The notes: a model not told the origin generated them from the letters alone. Counted from the first letter of the stretch, positions 1-10,119 are shown. The stretch: 64,000 bases of DNA from an uncultured Bacteroidales bacterium (GCA_934667275.1 CAKULK010000008.1:1-64000), one strand, 5' to 3'. Made by a program: numbers and translations.

Positions 1-1
1 C

Positions 2-229
2 GGCACCATAAAGACGGAATGGCTTTATCCTCTGCCATTGCTAAAGGATTTGCAAGAGGCGCAGGAACAGATAACTCACTTTGTGGATTTATATAATAAT
101 GTGCGTCCGCACCGGAGCCTGAAAAATAGAACACCGATGTCGGTCTATTTGGATGACCCGAATATCGTTCCTGCCGCCCGATGGCATTACGAGCAAGCGG
201 AAAAATGTGCAGAAACGGCATTTTTTTAG
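2..229 (+). CDS. IS3-family transposase (OrfB), C-terminal fragment
   Basis: The reading frame is open from the window edge and stops at 229, so only the last 75 or so residues are visible. KTEWLY near the start and FVDLYNNVRPHRSLKNRTP are the typical end of an IS3-type DDE integrase core, where the glutamate of the DDE triad lies in the KTE segment. This enzyme cuts and joins the ends of the insertion sequence. Whether the rest of the element is intact lies outside the window. No clear terminal inverted repeat was identified; a 32-bp perfect palindrome begins 35 bases after the stop. Confidence 0.85.
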   Translation, partial: GTIKTEWLYPLPLLKDLQEAQEQITHFVDLYNNVRPHRSLKNRTPMSVYLDDPNIVPAARWHYEQAEKCAETAFF

Positions 230-264
230 AAAAAAGAGAGGGTTGGAGGATTGGCGCGGTTTCG

Positions 265-296
265 CCTCTCTGTCCCCTCGCGAGGGGACAGAGAGG
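265..296. repeat. Perfect 32-bp palindrome
   Basis: The two 16-base arms (265-280 and 281-296) are exact reverse complements with no loop, centred on CTCG|CGAG. The RNA would form a very stable hairpin on either strand. There is no T-run after it, so it is not a standard terminator. It could be a REP-like element or a mark of the insertion-sequence end. Confidence 0.8.
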
Positions 297-319
297 AAAG
301 GAAGGCAACCCAAGTGGTG

Positions 320-394
320 AACAAGTCAACCTATCCGACAAACGAGTCAACCTTATACGTATTTTAACAAAACAAACACGGAAACGAGTCAACC
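320..394. repeat. Three direct repeats of ACRAGTCAACC
   Basis: Copies begin at 321, 342 and 384, giving spacings of 21 and 42 bases. Two are identical over 11 bases and the first differs at one position. Function unknown; the regular spacing puts the copies on about the same face of the helix. Confidence 0.65.
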
Positions 395-430
395 CGAAAA
401 CGGACAAAGCATGGGATTATATGAGTCGTT

Positions 431-474
431 GAATGTACCGAGTATCTACCGTGTATCAACCGTATATCTACCGT
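431..474. repeat. 11-bp-period tandem array (GTATCTACCGT type)
   Basis: Units start at 442, 453 and 464 (GTATCTACCGT, GTATCAACCGT, ATATCTACCGT), with a weaker unit at 431. The period is exactly 11. It belongs with the other 11-bp arrays seen in gaps of this window. Confidence 0.7.
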
Positions 475-641
475 GTTTTACAGCGGAAAAAAACAGGCCG
501 GAAATGACAAAAATAACGCACATAACAGATGTTTATGTGCATGAAGAAGGTGGGGATGGTTGTGGAGGAAAAGACGGATGGAGAGAATGTAGATGCAGGG
601 CGGGGGAGGTGAGGATAGGGGGACGGTGAAAGGTGGGGCGG

Positions 642-2783
642 TTAGGAGATTTCGCTCCAATTGACGACCGTCTGGCGAAGATGGTTGAGACGCAGTTTGT
701 AGATGCGATTGGCGGAATCTTCAAGCAAGGGGTCGGCATCCAGAATCTCGCCTACTGCCTGCCGTGCGCGCTCAAGAATCTGCCCGTCGGTGGTAAGACT
801 GGCGATGTGCAGGTCGAAAGGCAGTCCTGACTGCTGTGTGCCCTCGAGGTCGCCGGGGCCGCGGAGTTGCATATCGGCTTCGGCAATGCGGAAACCGTCG
901 TTGGTGGCGACCATAATGTCCATGCGTTTGCGTGTGTCGCGGCTGAGTTCGACATTGGTGAGGAGAATGCAGTAACTCTGGTCGGCTCCGCGCCCCACAC
1001 GTCCGCGGAGTTGGTGGAGTTGGCTGAGCCCGAACCGCTCGGCGTTTTCGATAATCATGACGCTGGCGTTGGGCACGTTGACACCGACCTCAATGACGGT
1101 GGTTGCCACGAGAATCTGCGTTTCGCCGCTGATGAAACGGCGCATCTGCTCGTCTTTGTCGCGCGCTTTCATCTGCCCGTGCACCATGGAGATGCGGTAG
1201 TCGGGGAAGGTTTGGCAGAGCGTGTTGTAGCCGTTTTCAAGGTCCTGCAGTTCGAGGTGCTCGTTCTCTTTGATGAGCGGATAGACGACATAGACCTGCC
1301 GCCCCTGACTGATTTGGGAGGTGATGAATTGGTTGATAGTGGCGCGCCGTTGGTTGGTGTAATGAAGCGTCTGCACGGGTTTGCGCCCTGGCGGCAGTTC
1401 GTCGATGACGCTGACGCGCAAGTCGCCATAGACGGTCATTGCCAGAGTGCGCGGGATGGGTGTGGCGGTCATGACGAGGATATGCGGCGGGCGGACATTT
1501 TTGCTCCACAGTTTAGCGCGTTGGGCGACCCCGAAGCGGTGTTGCTCATCCACGATACAAAGTCCGAGATTGGCAAACTGCACCTCGTCTTCGATGAGGG
1601 CATGGGTGCCGATGAGTATGTCGATTTGTCCGCTGCGGAGTGCCTGATGGAGCGGTTCGCGCTGTTTCTTGGTGGTGGAGCCCGTGAGGAGGGCTATGCG
1701 TATGCCGCGGGTAGTGCGGGGAGAGTCGGACGAGAAGAGGTCTTCACCAGTGTCCAATATGGGACCAAGGAACTGACTAAGTGTGTCAAAATGCTGATTA
1801 GCAAGTATTTCCGTTGGTGCCATAATGCAGGTCTGATAGCCGTTGTCGATGGCGAGCAAGGCACACAGGAGGGCGACAAGTGTCTTCCCGCTGCCGACAT
1901 CGCCCTGCAGAAGACGGTTCATCTGCTTGCCCGATTTGAGGTCGGTTTGTATCTCACGAATGACGCGTTTTTGAGCGTTGGTGAGGTCGAAAGGCAGGCA
2001 TTGGCGGTAGAACGTGTTGAATGCCTTGCCCACAAGCGGCATGGAGAAACCCGCGTTCTGCTCGCGCCGCTTCATCTGGCGGAGGATTTGGAGTTGGATA
2101 TAGAAGAGTTCCTCGAACTTCAGCCGTTCGCGTGCCTGCTGCAGGGTGGCGTTGTCTTTCGGGAAATGGATGTAGGTGAGCGCGTCGGTGAGCCCCATCA
2201 GGTGGTAGCGTTGCAGGACATCCATGCCGATGGTGTCGATGATGCCCTGTTGGCGCAGGGTGGGCATAAGTTGGGATGTGATGGTGCGCATGACCTTGGA
2301 GTTGATACCAGCGCGCTTCATGCCCTCGGTGGTGTTGTAGTAGGGTTCAAGCCCTTGCGTCATTTCGGATTGCACCTTGTTCCACGGCGTGAGTTCAGGG
2401 TGGACAAAATTGTACTGATGATTAAAGGCTGAGGGCTTGCCGAAAAGCAGGTACTTGACCCCGCGTTCCAACTTGAGATACTTGATACCTTTGAACCACA
2501 CCAGTTCGATGTTGCTCTGCCCGTCGGTGAAAGTGGCAGAGAGACGCTGCGCCTTGCCGATGCCGACAGTATGCCACTCGGTGATGGTGCCGATGATTTG
2601 GACATAGGTGTCCTCGTCGTCAATCTCGTGGATGAAATAGAAACGGCTGCGGTCGATATACTTGTACGGGAACTGGTAGAGCATATCCAGCGCAGAACGA
2701 ACATTCAGTTCTTTACGAAGAATGTCGGCACGTTTAGTGCCGACACCCTTACAATATACTATATCCTGGATGGAAAGATCCAT
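642..2783 (-). CDS. recG: ATP-dependent DNA helicase RecG
   Basis: RecG is the superfamily 2 helicase that remodels stalled replication forks and branch-migrates Holliday junctions. At 713 residues it is full length. An N-terminal wedge/OB region comes first, then motif I GDVGSGKT near residue 300, the DEQHRFG box (motif II), motif III MTATPIPRT and the RecG-typical DELPPGRKP segment, with the helicase C-terminal domain and QLRGRVGRG after it. It lies 19 bases behind tonB and is probably read from the same promoter. Confidence 0.97.
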   Translation of the reverse strand: MDLSIQDIVYCKGVGTKRADILRKELNVRSALDMLYQFPYKYIDRSRFYFIHEIDDEDTYVQIIGTITEWHTVGIGKAQRLSATFTDGQSNIELVWFKGIKYLKLERGVKYLLFGKPSAFNHQYNFVHPELTPWNKVQSEMTQGLEPYYNTTEGMKRAGINSKVMRTITSQLMPTLRQQGIIDTIGMDVLQRYHLMGLTDALTYIHFPKDNATLQQARERLKFEELFYIQLQILRQMKRREQNAGFSMPLVGKAFNTFYRQCLPFDLTNAQKRVIREIQTDLKSGKQMNRLLQGDVGSGKTLVALLCALLAIDNGYQTCIMAPTEILANQHFDTLSQFLGPILDTGEDLFSSDSPRTTRGIRIALLTGSTTKKQREPLHQALRSGQIDILIGTHALIEDEVQFANLGLCIVDEQHRFGVAQRAKLWSKNVRPPHILVMTATPIPRTLAMTVYGDLRVSVIDELPPGRKPVQTLHYTNQRRATINQFITSQISQGRQVYVVYPLIKENEHLELQDLENGYNTLCQTFPDYRISMVHGQMKARDKDEQMRRFISGETQILVATTVIEVGVNVPNASVMIIENAERFGLSQLHQLRGRVGRGADQSYCILLTNVELSRDTRKRMDIMVATNDGFRIAEADMQLRGPGDLEGTQQSGLPFDLHIASLTTDGQILERARQAVGEILDADPLLEDSANRIYKLRLNHLRQTVVNWSEIS

Positions 2784-2802
2784 CGTGTGACAGGAACGTA
2801 TG

Positions 2803-3489
2803 TTATTGCAAACGGAAGTTTACAGGAACGGTGTATTTCACACGTACAGGTTTACCGCGTTGCTTACCCGGCGTCCACTTAGGCATGGATTTGATGACGC
2901 GGATAGCCTCTTTGTCAAGAGACGCATCACCCGAAGTACGAACAACGACCACGTCCACGATACTACCGTCTTTGTTGACCACGAACTGGCATACAACACG
3001 TCCTTGGATACCGTTCTCCTGTGCGATGACGGGATATTTGACATTCTCGCTGATGTACTTGAACAACTGCTGCTGACCACCGGGGAATTCAGGCATGGAC
3101 TCAACGACCATAAAGATGACTTCCTCTTCTTCCTCCTCTTCAACGGGGGCTTCAACAGGGGCTTGAATGACAACCTCTACATCTTTGTCGTCCTCGGTGT
3201 TGACCTCAATGGTCTCGGTTTCGACATCGTCTTCCACAACGTTGAGCACCTCAACTTCCTGTACGGCAGGAGGTGGTGGAGGTGGAGGCGTAGTCTCCTG
3301 GGTGGTTTGCTGGATATCCATCTCTTCCTCGATGAGGAAATCGGTATCCACAACATCATACTTAGTCACTTCCTTCTCAGTCCATTCGAAGGCCACATAG
3401 CAAACACTGAGAACAAACACCAATCCCATCAGGACGTAGGTGAATTTCTTGTCCTCAAGACTTGCTTTCGGTGATTTTTTCTGTTGCAT
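2803..3489 (-). CDS. tonB: Energy transducer TonB
   Basis: A 228-residue TonB-family protein. TonB passes proton-motive-force energy from ExbBD to outer-membrane TonB-dependent receptors. There is a short basic cytoplasmic start, one membrane helix at about residues 17-36, an acidic and proline-rich periplasmic linker with a run of seven prolines, and a C-terminal TonB domain with PEFPGG, the QGRVVCQFVV strand and PKWTPGKQRGKPV. No exbB or exbD is in the window. Bacteroidota carry many TonB copies, so partners cannot be inferred from context. The promoter at 3596-3627 fits this gene. Confidence 0.93.
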   Translation of the reverse strand: MQQKKSPKASLEDKKFTYVLMGLVFVLSVCYVAFEWTEKEVTKYDVVDTDFLIEEEMDIQQTTQETTPPPPPPPAVQEVEVLNVVEDDVETETIEVNTEDDKDVEVVIQAPVEAPVEEEEEEEVIFMVVESMPEFPGGQQQLFKYISENVKYPVIAQENGIQGRVVCQFVVNKDGSIVDVVVVRTSGDASLDKEAIRVIKSMPKWTPGKQRGKPVRVKYTVPVNFRLQ

Positions 3490-3595
3490 ATTGTTGTTTA
3501 TTATATTCGATTTGCTACTCCTTAAATATATAAGGGGCTAAAAAGTTATAGAAACCTCCTTGAAACACAATCAGAAAAGGCACTATTTCGGACTG

Positions 3596-3627
3596 CAAAT
3601 TTACTACATTTTTATGAACCATGCAAA
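3596..3627 (-). promoter_or_regulatory. Promoter for tonB-recG
   Basis: On the minus strand the sequence reads TTTG (3627-3624), 20 bases, TAAATTTG (3603-3596), a full match to the Bacteroidota sigma-ABfr pattern. Transcription would start near 3590, leaving a leader of about 100 bases before tonB. Confidence 0.7.
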
Positions 3628-3641
3628 TATCCGTGTGTTTT

Positions 3642-4454
3642 TTACACAAAAAAGTGTAATCGTTGTAGCAGGCGTCGGACTTGTGCAGTGCGAAATGCCG
3701 CCCAATGCGCGGTAAGGAACGGGATACGTGCTTTCCACGCCGTGTGTGGCAGGAGGACGGGATATTGCCCTTGCGGAGGTTGCCGGTAGTAGCGGAAACG
3801 GGGCGAATAGTCGTTGCAGATGTTGGCGGAGTGTACGACCTCGCACCACATGTCTCTGTCGCCAATGGAGTGCAAGGAGGACCGGGGAATCTTGGTGTGG
3901 TCAATGCCAAGACAGGTGCGGATATGGTTTTTGTCCTCCACGAAAGAGAGGAAATGATTGTTTTTGAAGCCTATACGAAACGCGATATTGTCCGATACGA
4001 AATACTGGGCCCCGACAGGGTAGGTGAGTGCGCACGGAACGGGTTGGCGGGAGGTCATACAAGCGTGCAGTTGCTCTACGAAATCGCTTGCCAACATGTC
4101 GTCGTTGTCCAAGCGCGAAGACAGGAGCCAGTCATAGCCTGCACAATACTGCTCTCCCACTTGGCGATAGAGAAGATTGACGTCTTCATAGAAAGGGCAA
4201 AACAAGACCTCAATCTGCGGCATTATACGGGAATAGGACAGCAACTTACGGCGTTGTGCATCAGGCGTTTGAGAGTCTGCCAAGAGTATCCAAGTGAAGT
4301 CTTTGCAAGTCTGCTGATGTAAGGACGGGAGGCAGTAGGTTTCGAACAAGGCAAAGCGGTTGTCCAGCCAAGCCGGCGAGAGATGCAGGGTACTATCGCG
4401 CTCGAATTGCAGATTGAAACGTGTGAGGATGATATGGCGATAGGAAAGGCTCAT
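3642..4454 (-). CDS. Putative rhamnosyltransferase-like glycosyltransferase
   Basis: A 270-residue protein of the putative rhamnosyl transferase type (PF11316-like). It starts with HIILTRFNLQ, has WLDNRFALFETYCLPSL near residue 30, and a DNDD-type metal and sugar-nucleotide site in SSRLDNDDM near residue 115. It probably adds a sugar to a surface glycan on the cytoplasmic side. Its start overlaps the stop of the upstream glycosyltransferase by four bases (ATGA), so the two are probably translated together. The true donor and acceptor are unknown. Confidence 0.75.
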   Translation of the reverse strand: MSLSYRHIILTRFNLQFERDSTLHLSPAWLDNRFALFETYCLPSLHQQTCKDFTWILLADSQTPDAQRRKLLSYSRIMPQIEVLFCPFYEDVNLLYRQVGEQYCAGYDWLLSSRLDNDDMLASDFVEQLHACMTSRQPVPCALTYPVGAQYFVSDNIAFRIGFKNNHFLSFVEDKNHIRTCLGIDHTKIPRSSLHSIGDRDMWCEVVHSANICNDYSPRFRYYRQPPQGQYPVLLPHTAWKARIPFLTAHWAAFRTAQVRRLLQRLHFFV

Positions 4455-5479
4455 TGGCAGATGTCGGTGAGCAGTTGCTGGAGATTATGCTTGATTTGTC
4501 CCCAGTTGTATTTGCGTTGCGAAAGGGTTCGGGCATTCCTGCAGTGCGATTGGTAGAGGGCGGGTGTATTGACGTACTGCACGATGGCATCGGCAGCCTC
4601 TTCCGCAGAGTGGACCAGACTGAGGCAATCGCGGAACTCCGGCACGCCCTGCCGAATGGCGCAGAGGTCGGAGTAGATGCCCGGTCTGCCGCATGCCATG
4701 TAGTAGAACAACTTGATGGGCAGGCAACGGGTGTTCTCACGGTCGCACTCGCGGAGGTCGAGGAACAAGTCGTATTGCGCCAGCGTCTGGCAAAAGGCAT
4801 CAAAGGGGAGGTAGGGCCGATAGTTGATGCCGGTGCCCGAGGCGAGTTGCGTGGCGATGGGGTTGTTGGTGATGATATCCAAGCAGAAATCTGTGTCAGG
4901 GCATCGTTGTTGTGCCTCCCGTACCGCTTCAAGGACACGGTAGTATCCTTTTTCGCCAGTCAACGGCCCCGCGTAGAGCAGTCTGCACTGGCGGGATATT
5001 GTGCGCGGGGGTGTGCTGACAATATACTGCAAATCGGGGTAATACGGGAGATAGATGTACGGTTTGCGGGGAAACAGAACGCGGAAAGGCACGGCTTTGT
5101 AGTACTCTCCGAAGATGAAAGCATCGGCCTTGAAGCCCGCCCAAAGGCTTGCCATAGCCATCAAGAAAGCCTTGCCCCATCTGCACGGTAACCATAATCC
5201 GCGGAGGTTCTTCTTGGAAGGATACCATTCCGTGATGTCGTAAACCAGTTTGGTGTGCTTGGTGTTCCGTACCAACCAAAGTGCGCGAGGGGTGTCAGTG
5301 ATAATTGCGTGAACACCAACCGCTTCCTCTCTCCAGTTGATTGGTTCTTCCGGGTCCCATAACTCCTCTTTCCCACAGACATCCACCCAAAAGCCTGCTT
5401 CCTCCAATGCGGTCCGCTGATGATACCATACGCGGTCGTCATAAGAGTAATGTGCTGTTTGTAAGAAGAGTATATTCAT
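4451..5479 (-). CDS. GT4-like glycosyltransferase
   Basis: I chose the ATG at 5479 (protein begins MNILFLQTAHYSYDDR, 342 residues) because it overlaps the stop of the upstream gene as ATGA, and because a longer frame to 5557 would add a tail lying inside that gene. The order is an N-terminal Rossmann half, then LLYAGPLTGEKGYYRVLEA near residue 190, and PIKLFYYMACGRPGIYS near residue 265, a degenerate form of the GT4 donor-binding region. Probably a cytosolic glycan-assembly enzyme. Substrate unknown. Confidence 0.75.
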   Translation of the reverse strand: MNILFLQTAHYSYDDRVWYHQRTALEEAGFWVDVCGKEELWDPEEPINWREEAVGVHAIITDTPRALWLVRNTKHTKLVYDITEWYPSKKNLRGLWLPCRWGKAFLMAMASLWAGFKADAFIFGEYYKAVPFRVLFPRKPYIYLPYYPDLQYIVSTPPRTISRQCRLLYAGPLTGEKGYYRVLEAVREAQQRCPDTDFCLDIITNNPIATQLASGTGINYRPYLPFDAFCQTLAQYDLFLDLRECDRENTRCLPIKLFYYMACGRPGIYSDLCAIRQGVPEFRDCLSLVHSAEEAADAIVQYVNTPALYQSHCRNARTLSQRKYNWGQIKHNLQQLLTDICQ

Positions 5480-6435
5480 CGCATTTTCCGTTGTCTGAAC
5501 CAATTCCATGCGGTGGCGATACGGAACCACCAATGATAGTAGCGTTCGACGCTGCAATAGGGAGTGGGGGTGCTGCCGAACTGCTTGTAGTGGTTGGCAA
5601 CGCCGCGTATCATACTGCCTTCGAAATCAAAAGCCACTCCTTTCTCGCGTGCCAACTTCAATGCCTCCAATACCAGCAATGCTCCGGCACCCGAATCTTT
5701 ATAGACAGGTGAATAGCACGGAATCAGATAGTACATCGTTTGTGCGTCCCACACCACAAATGCTGCCGCCAAGGTGATGTTGTCGGCATTCTTGACGGCA
5801 ATGAAGCGGCATTGTTGCAGACGTGCCGCCTTGCGCTCCAACACCAACAGGAACTCGCGAGAATAACTGATTTGCTTGGCTTGCTCACGCATACACTGCG
5901 TATGGAACAGGTAGAAGTCTTCTGCTTGCATCTGATGGTCGGCGTGCAAGGAAAGGGCTTTCTGCAGTTGGCGTTTCTTGTTTTTGGAGAACGCGTTGAT
6001 GACGTTGTCCATATTGCCGAGGTCGTTGATACGATAGGTGACGCGCTCACGTACGGTGAAGCCCAGTTGCTTCATGTATGCGGGTGCGGGGCTGCCAAGC
6101 GGGAAATGCTGATAGTAGTAACTAAGGTGCATCTCATCGAGTTGCTGTGCAAACTCGCGGCAGACTGTTTCGACCACCTCGGGGGTGTCGCATACGTCCT
6201 CGCGGAACCAGATGCCGCCTATCTGTGTCATCTGCGGCATGATGATGTAGTGAATACGGTGGCGTTGGCGGAACAGATAGGGAAGGGCTGCACGGACATT
6301 GCCATCGCTGTCGAAACTGAGCAGCACATCCCACTGCTTGCCGGCGCAAACGGCATCCATCCACCAATCGGTCATAAAGAGAGGGATATGGCGGTTCCAC
6401 TTACATAATTCGCTGTATGTCTGCTTGTTGGTCAT
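5476..6435 (-). CDS. GNAT / FemAB-like acetyltransferase
   Basis: A 319-residue protein of the BioF2-like/Acetyltransf_6 class, related in fold to FemAB peptidyl transferases. The C-terminal half has AAAFVVWDAQTMYYLIPCYS followed by DSGAGALLVLEALKLAREKG and FDFEGSM, which match the acyl-CoA or tRNA-dependent transferase core. The start at 6435 is preferred: the frame continues to 6567, but that part lies antiphase inside hpt. It is first in a three-gene set with two glycosyltransferases joined by ATGA overlaps, so it may acylate a sugar of the same glycan. Confidence 0.72.
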   Translation of the reverse strand: MTNKQTYSELCKWNRHIPLFMTDWWMDAVCAGKQWDVLLSFDSDGNVRAALPYLFRQRHRIHYIIMPQMTQIGGIWFREDVCDTPEVVETVCREFAQQLDEMHLSYYYQHFPLGSPAPAYMKQLGFTVRERVTYRINDLGNMDNVINAFSKNKKRQLQKALSLHADHQMQAEDFYLFHTQCMREQAKQISYSREFLLVLERKAARLQQCRFIAVKNADNITLAAAFVVWDAQTMYYLIPCYSPVYKDSGAGALLVLEALKLAREKGVAFDFEGSMIRGVANHYKQFGSTPTPYCSVERYYHWWFRIATAWNWFRQRKMR

Positions 6436-6451
6436 ACGGAGAGTTGTTTTG

Positions 6452-6991
6452 TTATCCACGCAGTGTATAGACGGCGTCCAGGTTGCGCGCCTGCTCGTCG
6501 AGGTCCAAGCCGTAGCCGATGATGAACTGCTTGGGAATCTCCTTGCCGATATATTCAGGTTTGGCATCGGGGTAGAGCAACGATTCGGGCTTGAAAAAGA
6601 ATGTGGTCAGCGCCACCGACTCGGCCCCTGCGTCCAACAACATTTGGCGGAAACTATGCATGGTAAGCCCCGAGTCCACAATGTCCTCAACGATAATCAC
6701 ATCGCGCCCCTGCACCGGCTCATAGAGCGGTGTGATGAGTTCCACTTCACCCGTAGAGGATGTGCCTTCGTAAGATTTGAGGCGCACGAAAGTAATCTCC
6801 GCGGGCAGGGTGATGTGCCTGAACAAGTCGGCTGCGTACATGAACGCTCCGTTGAGCACACAAATAAACAGCGGGCTCCTGCCCTCGTAGTCTGCGTTGA
6901 TACGGTTGGCAACGCGCTCGACGATTTCTGCGATGTCCTGCGGTGTGAGAAACTCGTCAAAGGTCATGTTGTTGATGGTAATGCTGCGCAT
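6452..6991 (-). CDS. hpt: Hypoxanthine phosphoribosyltransferase
   Basis: Purine salvage enzyme that makes IMP or GMP from hypoxanthine or guanine and PRPP. The PRPP-binding loop is VIIVEDIVDSGLTM near residue 100. The early FICVLNGAFMYAADL segment and the C-terminal GYGLDLDEQARNL segment are typical of the family. At 179 residues it is full length. It lies 26 bases behind pyrG and is probably co-transcribed, pairing purine salvage with CTP synthesis. Confidence 0.95.
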   Translation of the reverse strand: MRSITINNMTFDEFLTPQDIAEIVERVANRINADYEGRSPLFICVLNGAFMYAADLFRHITLPAEITFVRLKSYEGTSSTGEVELITPLYEPVQGRDVIIVEDIVDSGLTMHSFRQMLLDAGAESVALTTFFFKPESLLYPDAKPEYIGKEIPKQFIIGYGLDLDEQARNLDAVYTLRG

Positions 6992-7017
6992 ATCGGATTG
7001 ATTTAGAAATAGTTAGT

Positions 7018-8689
<1,672 letters not shown>

Positions 8690-8753
8690 CGATTTCATTC
8701 CAATACCTCAAAAAAACTTTCACTTTTGGTTATCGAATGCTCCCTTAAAAGCA

Positions 8754-8787
8754 AAAAGGCTATCCCGTGAAAACGGGATAGCCTTTT
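8754..8787 (-). terminator. Intrinsic terminator after the secreted-protein gene
   Basis: Fifteen-base arms 8754-8768 and 8773-8787 pair perfectly around a 4-base loop (GAAA on the plus strand). Read on the minus strand the stem ends in a run of five T. It closes the transcript of the gene at 8804-9841. Confidence 0.85.
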
Positions 8788-8803
8788 CTGATAATACACC
8801 TGT

Positions 8804-9841
8804 TTATTTTACTTCCACGCCGGTAGCCGTGTAGTACTTGCCGTTGCGCTCAATCAACATTTGTCCGTTGCGAATTACTTTGTGGGCGCGGACCCGTCCG
8901 GTGGTGATGTCAGCAACTCCCGTGGAGGAAGCATCTTGTACCAGACGCACAGAACGTCCGCTGTTGCGCGGTCCCGGGCTGGCAGGGTTTGCCGTGCTGG
9001 TGCCAACACCCAAACCTAACACTCCGCTGTCGTCTTCCGGATCGTAGTCGGCAGATTGGTACATGCCCAACATATTCGGTATTACGATTACGTTGTCCGA
9101 TACACGATAGCCTGCTGCGGGGAAGAAGAGTACACCTGCTGCTTCCAAAGCCGCAAATTGCTCTGTGGTAAATTTGTTGTTTTGATATGTGTCCATATCA
9201 AACTCGTTAGGAGCCGTTGCACCATCTGCGTTCCAGATATATGCAATTTCGATACCTGCAGGTGCAGTGAAAGCAGTGGGGAACATCAACATACCGAACT
9301 TCCCGCCGATGTAAGCCATTGTCCATTTGTGATTTACGAACAGATATGCCCACTCTGCTTCTGTCAGCGTGCGCCACATTCCCGGTTGGTTGCCGGCATT
9401 GCTGATGGCATTATATACACCCCAATCGGCATTGGCGTACTTGCCTGTCAGGTTGTTGGTGATTTTCCCGCCGATGTAGAACTCAGTATAATCGTTGGAA
9501 ATGCACCATGGTTGATAGGAGGTGGCTCCGCTGTTCCAACCGCTGGTGCCATAGGCAAACAAGTCCACATAACCATTGTAGGTTTCTGCAATGTTCTCAT
9601 TGTCAGCACCAATGAAATCGTATTGGTTTTCTGCAATGCGCCATGTGCCTTTGGCTGTGCCGTCGGCGGTGGCATGTGTGCCTTCCATTGCATTGAACTG
9701 CAAGTTACCTTTGGCAAAGTACACGGATTTGGTGTCCGAGACTTTGAATGCGGTGTTCAAGGCACCCTCTTGGGTTGCGGTTTGCGCAGATGCGCCCATT
9801 ACTACCAGTGCCATTGCGGCAAAAGAGAAAATTTTCTTCAT
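8804..9841 (-). CDS. Secreted protein with a Bacteroidales repeat-type surface domain
   Basis: A 345-residue exported protein. The start at 9841 (MKKIFSFAAMALVVMGASAQ, a clean signal peptide) is chosen because the promoter at 9870-9901 lies just upstream and excludes the longer frame. The body, with VYFAKGNLQFNA, TWRIAENQYDFIG, YGTSGWNSGA and MWRTLTEAEWAYL, resembles a widespread Bacteroidota secreted domain that I associate with the formylglycine-enzyme-like/FISUMP fold. GPRNSGRSVRLV fits the end of that fold. The tail HKVIRNGQMLIERNGKYYTA is a short C-terminal strand motif common in secreted Bacteroidales proteins, possibly a sorting signal. Function unknown. Confidence 0.7.
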   Translation of the reverse strand: MKKIFSFAAMALVVMGASAQTATQEGALNTAFKVSDTKSVYFAKGNLQFNAMEGTHATADGTAKGTWRIAENQYDFIGADNENIAETYNGYVDLFAYGTSGWNSGATSYQPWCISNDYTEFYIGGKITNNLTGKYANADWGVYNAISNAGNQPGMWRTLTEAEWAYLFVNHKWTMAYIGGKFGMLMFPTAFTAPAGIEIAYIWNADGATAPNEFDMDTYQNNKFTTEQFAALEAAGVLFFPAAGYRVSDNVIVIPNMLGMYQSADYDPEDDSGVLGLGVGTSTANPASPGPRNSGRSVRLVQDASSTGVADITTGRVRAHKVIRNGQMLIERNGKYYTATGVEVK

Positions 9842-9869
9842 GTCGTTTGTGTTTTTGTTGTTTCGGCGG

Positions 9870-9901
9870 CAAAGGTAGTTATAAATCTCCGAATCTGCAA
9901 G
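9870..9901 (-). promoter_or_regulatory. Promoter for the secreted-protein gene
   Basis: Minus strand: CTTG (9901-9898), 20 bases, TACCTTTG (9877-9870). Its position decides the start codon of the downstream gene at 9841. Confidence 0.65.
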
Positions 9902-9956
9902 CACCTTTTTTATTATTCAAAATCTTTTATTTCTTTTAATAATAGTATGGGTAGCC

Positions 9957-10000
9957 TATCCCTTGCGCATGGGTTGCGTATCCCTTGCTGATTGATGCGG
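9957..10000. repeat. 11-bp-period array, TATCCCTTGC family
   Basis: Units TATCCCTTGCG (9957), CATGGGTTGCG (9968) and TATCCCTTGCT (9979), and a decayed unit at 9990. The same unit recurs at 20339 and 24541. Confidence 0.75.
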
Positions 10001-10054
10001 GTTTGACGTGAGGATGATGTTAATAAATTGTAATGAGTGGTGTGTGATTCATAA

Positions 10055-10091
10055 CAAGAGACCGCCCTGTGTGATTGAGCGGTCTCTTGTG
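10055..10091 (-). terminator. Hairpin terminator after the EF-G gene
   Basis: Twelve-base arms 10055-10066 and 10080-10091 pair perfectly across a 13-base loop, 29 bases past the stop of the EF-G-like gene. The T-tract on the minus strand is weak, so it may act as a 3-prime-end-stabilising hairpin. Confidence 0.6.
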
Positions 10092-10119
10092 TTGTATGGA
10101 ATCCTTTGCAGGAAAAATC

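Larger units (their letters stand above)
230..641. other. Gene-free, repeat-rich gap between transposase and recG
   Basis: No convincing gene is seen in these 412 bases. They hold a perfect palindrome (265-296), three AGTCAACC-type repeats (320-394) and an 11-bp-period array (431-474), followed by a purine-rich stretch near 540-640 before the end of recG. The right end of the insertion sequence should lie in the first part, but I could not fix it. Confidence 0.6.

Noticed and set aside
867..2432. Long open frame antisense to recG (521 codons)
   Set aside because: It lies wholly inside recG on the other strand, has no recognisable domain and mirrors recG codon use.
3515..3910. 131-codon minus-strand frame near the tonB promoter
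   Set aside because: It overlaps the glycosyltransferase in another frame and crosses the tonB promoter; no motif.
5480..5557. Longer N-terminus of the GT4-like protein
   Set aside because: It would lie inside the upstream gene, while the ATG at 5479 gives the ATGA overlap seen elsewhere in the cluster.
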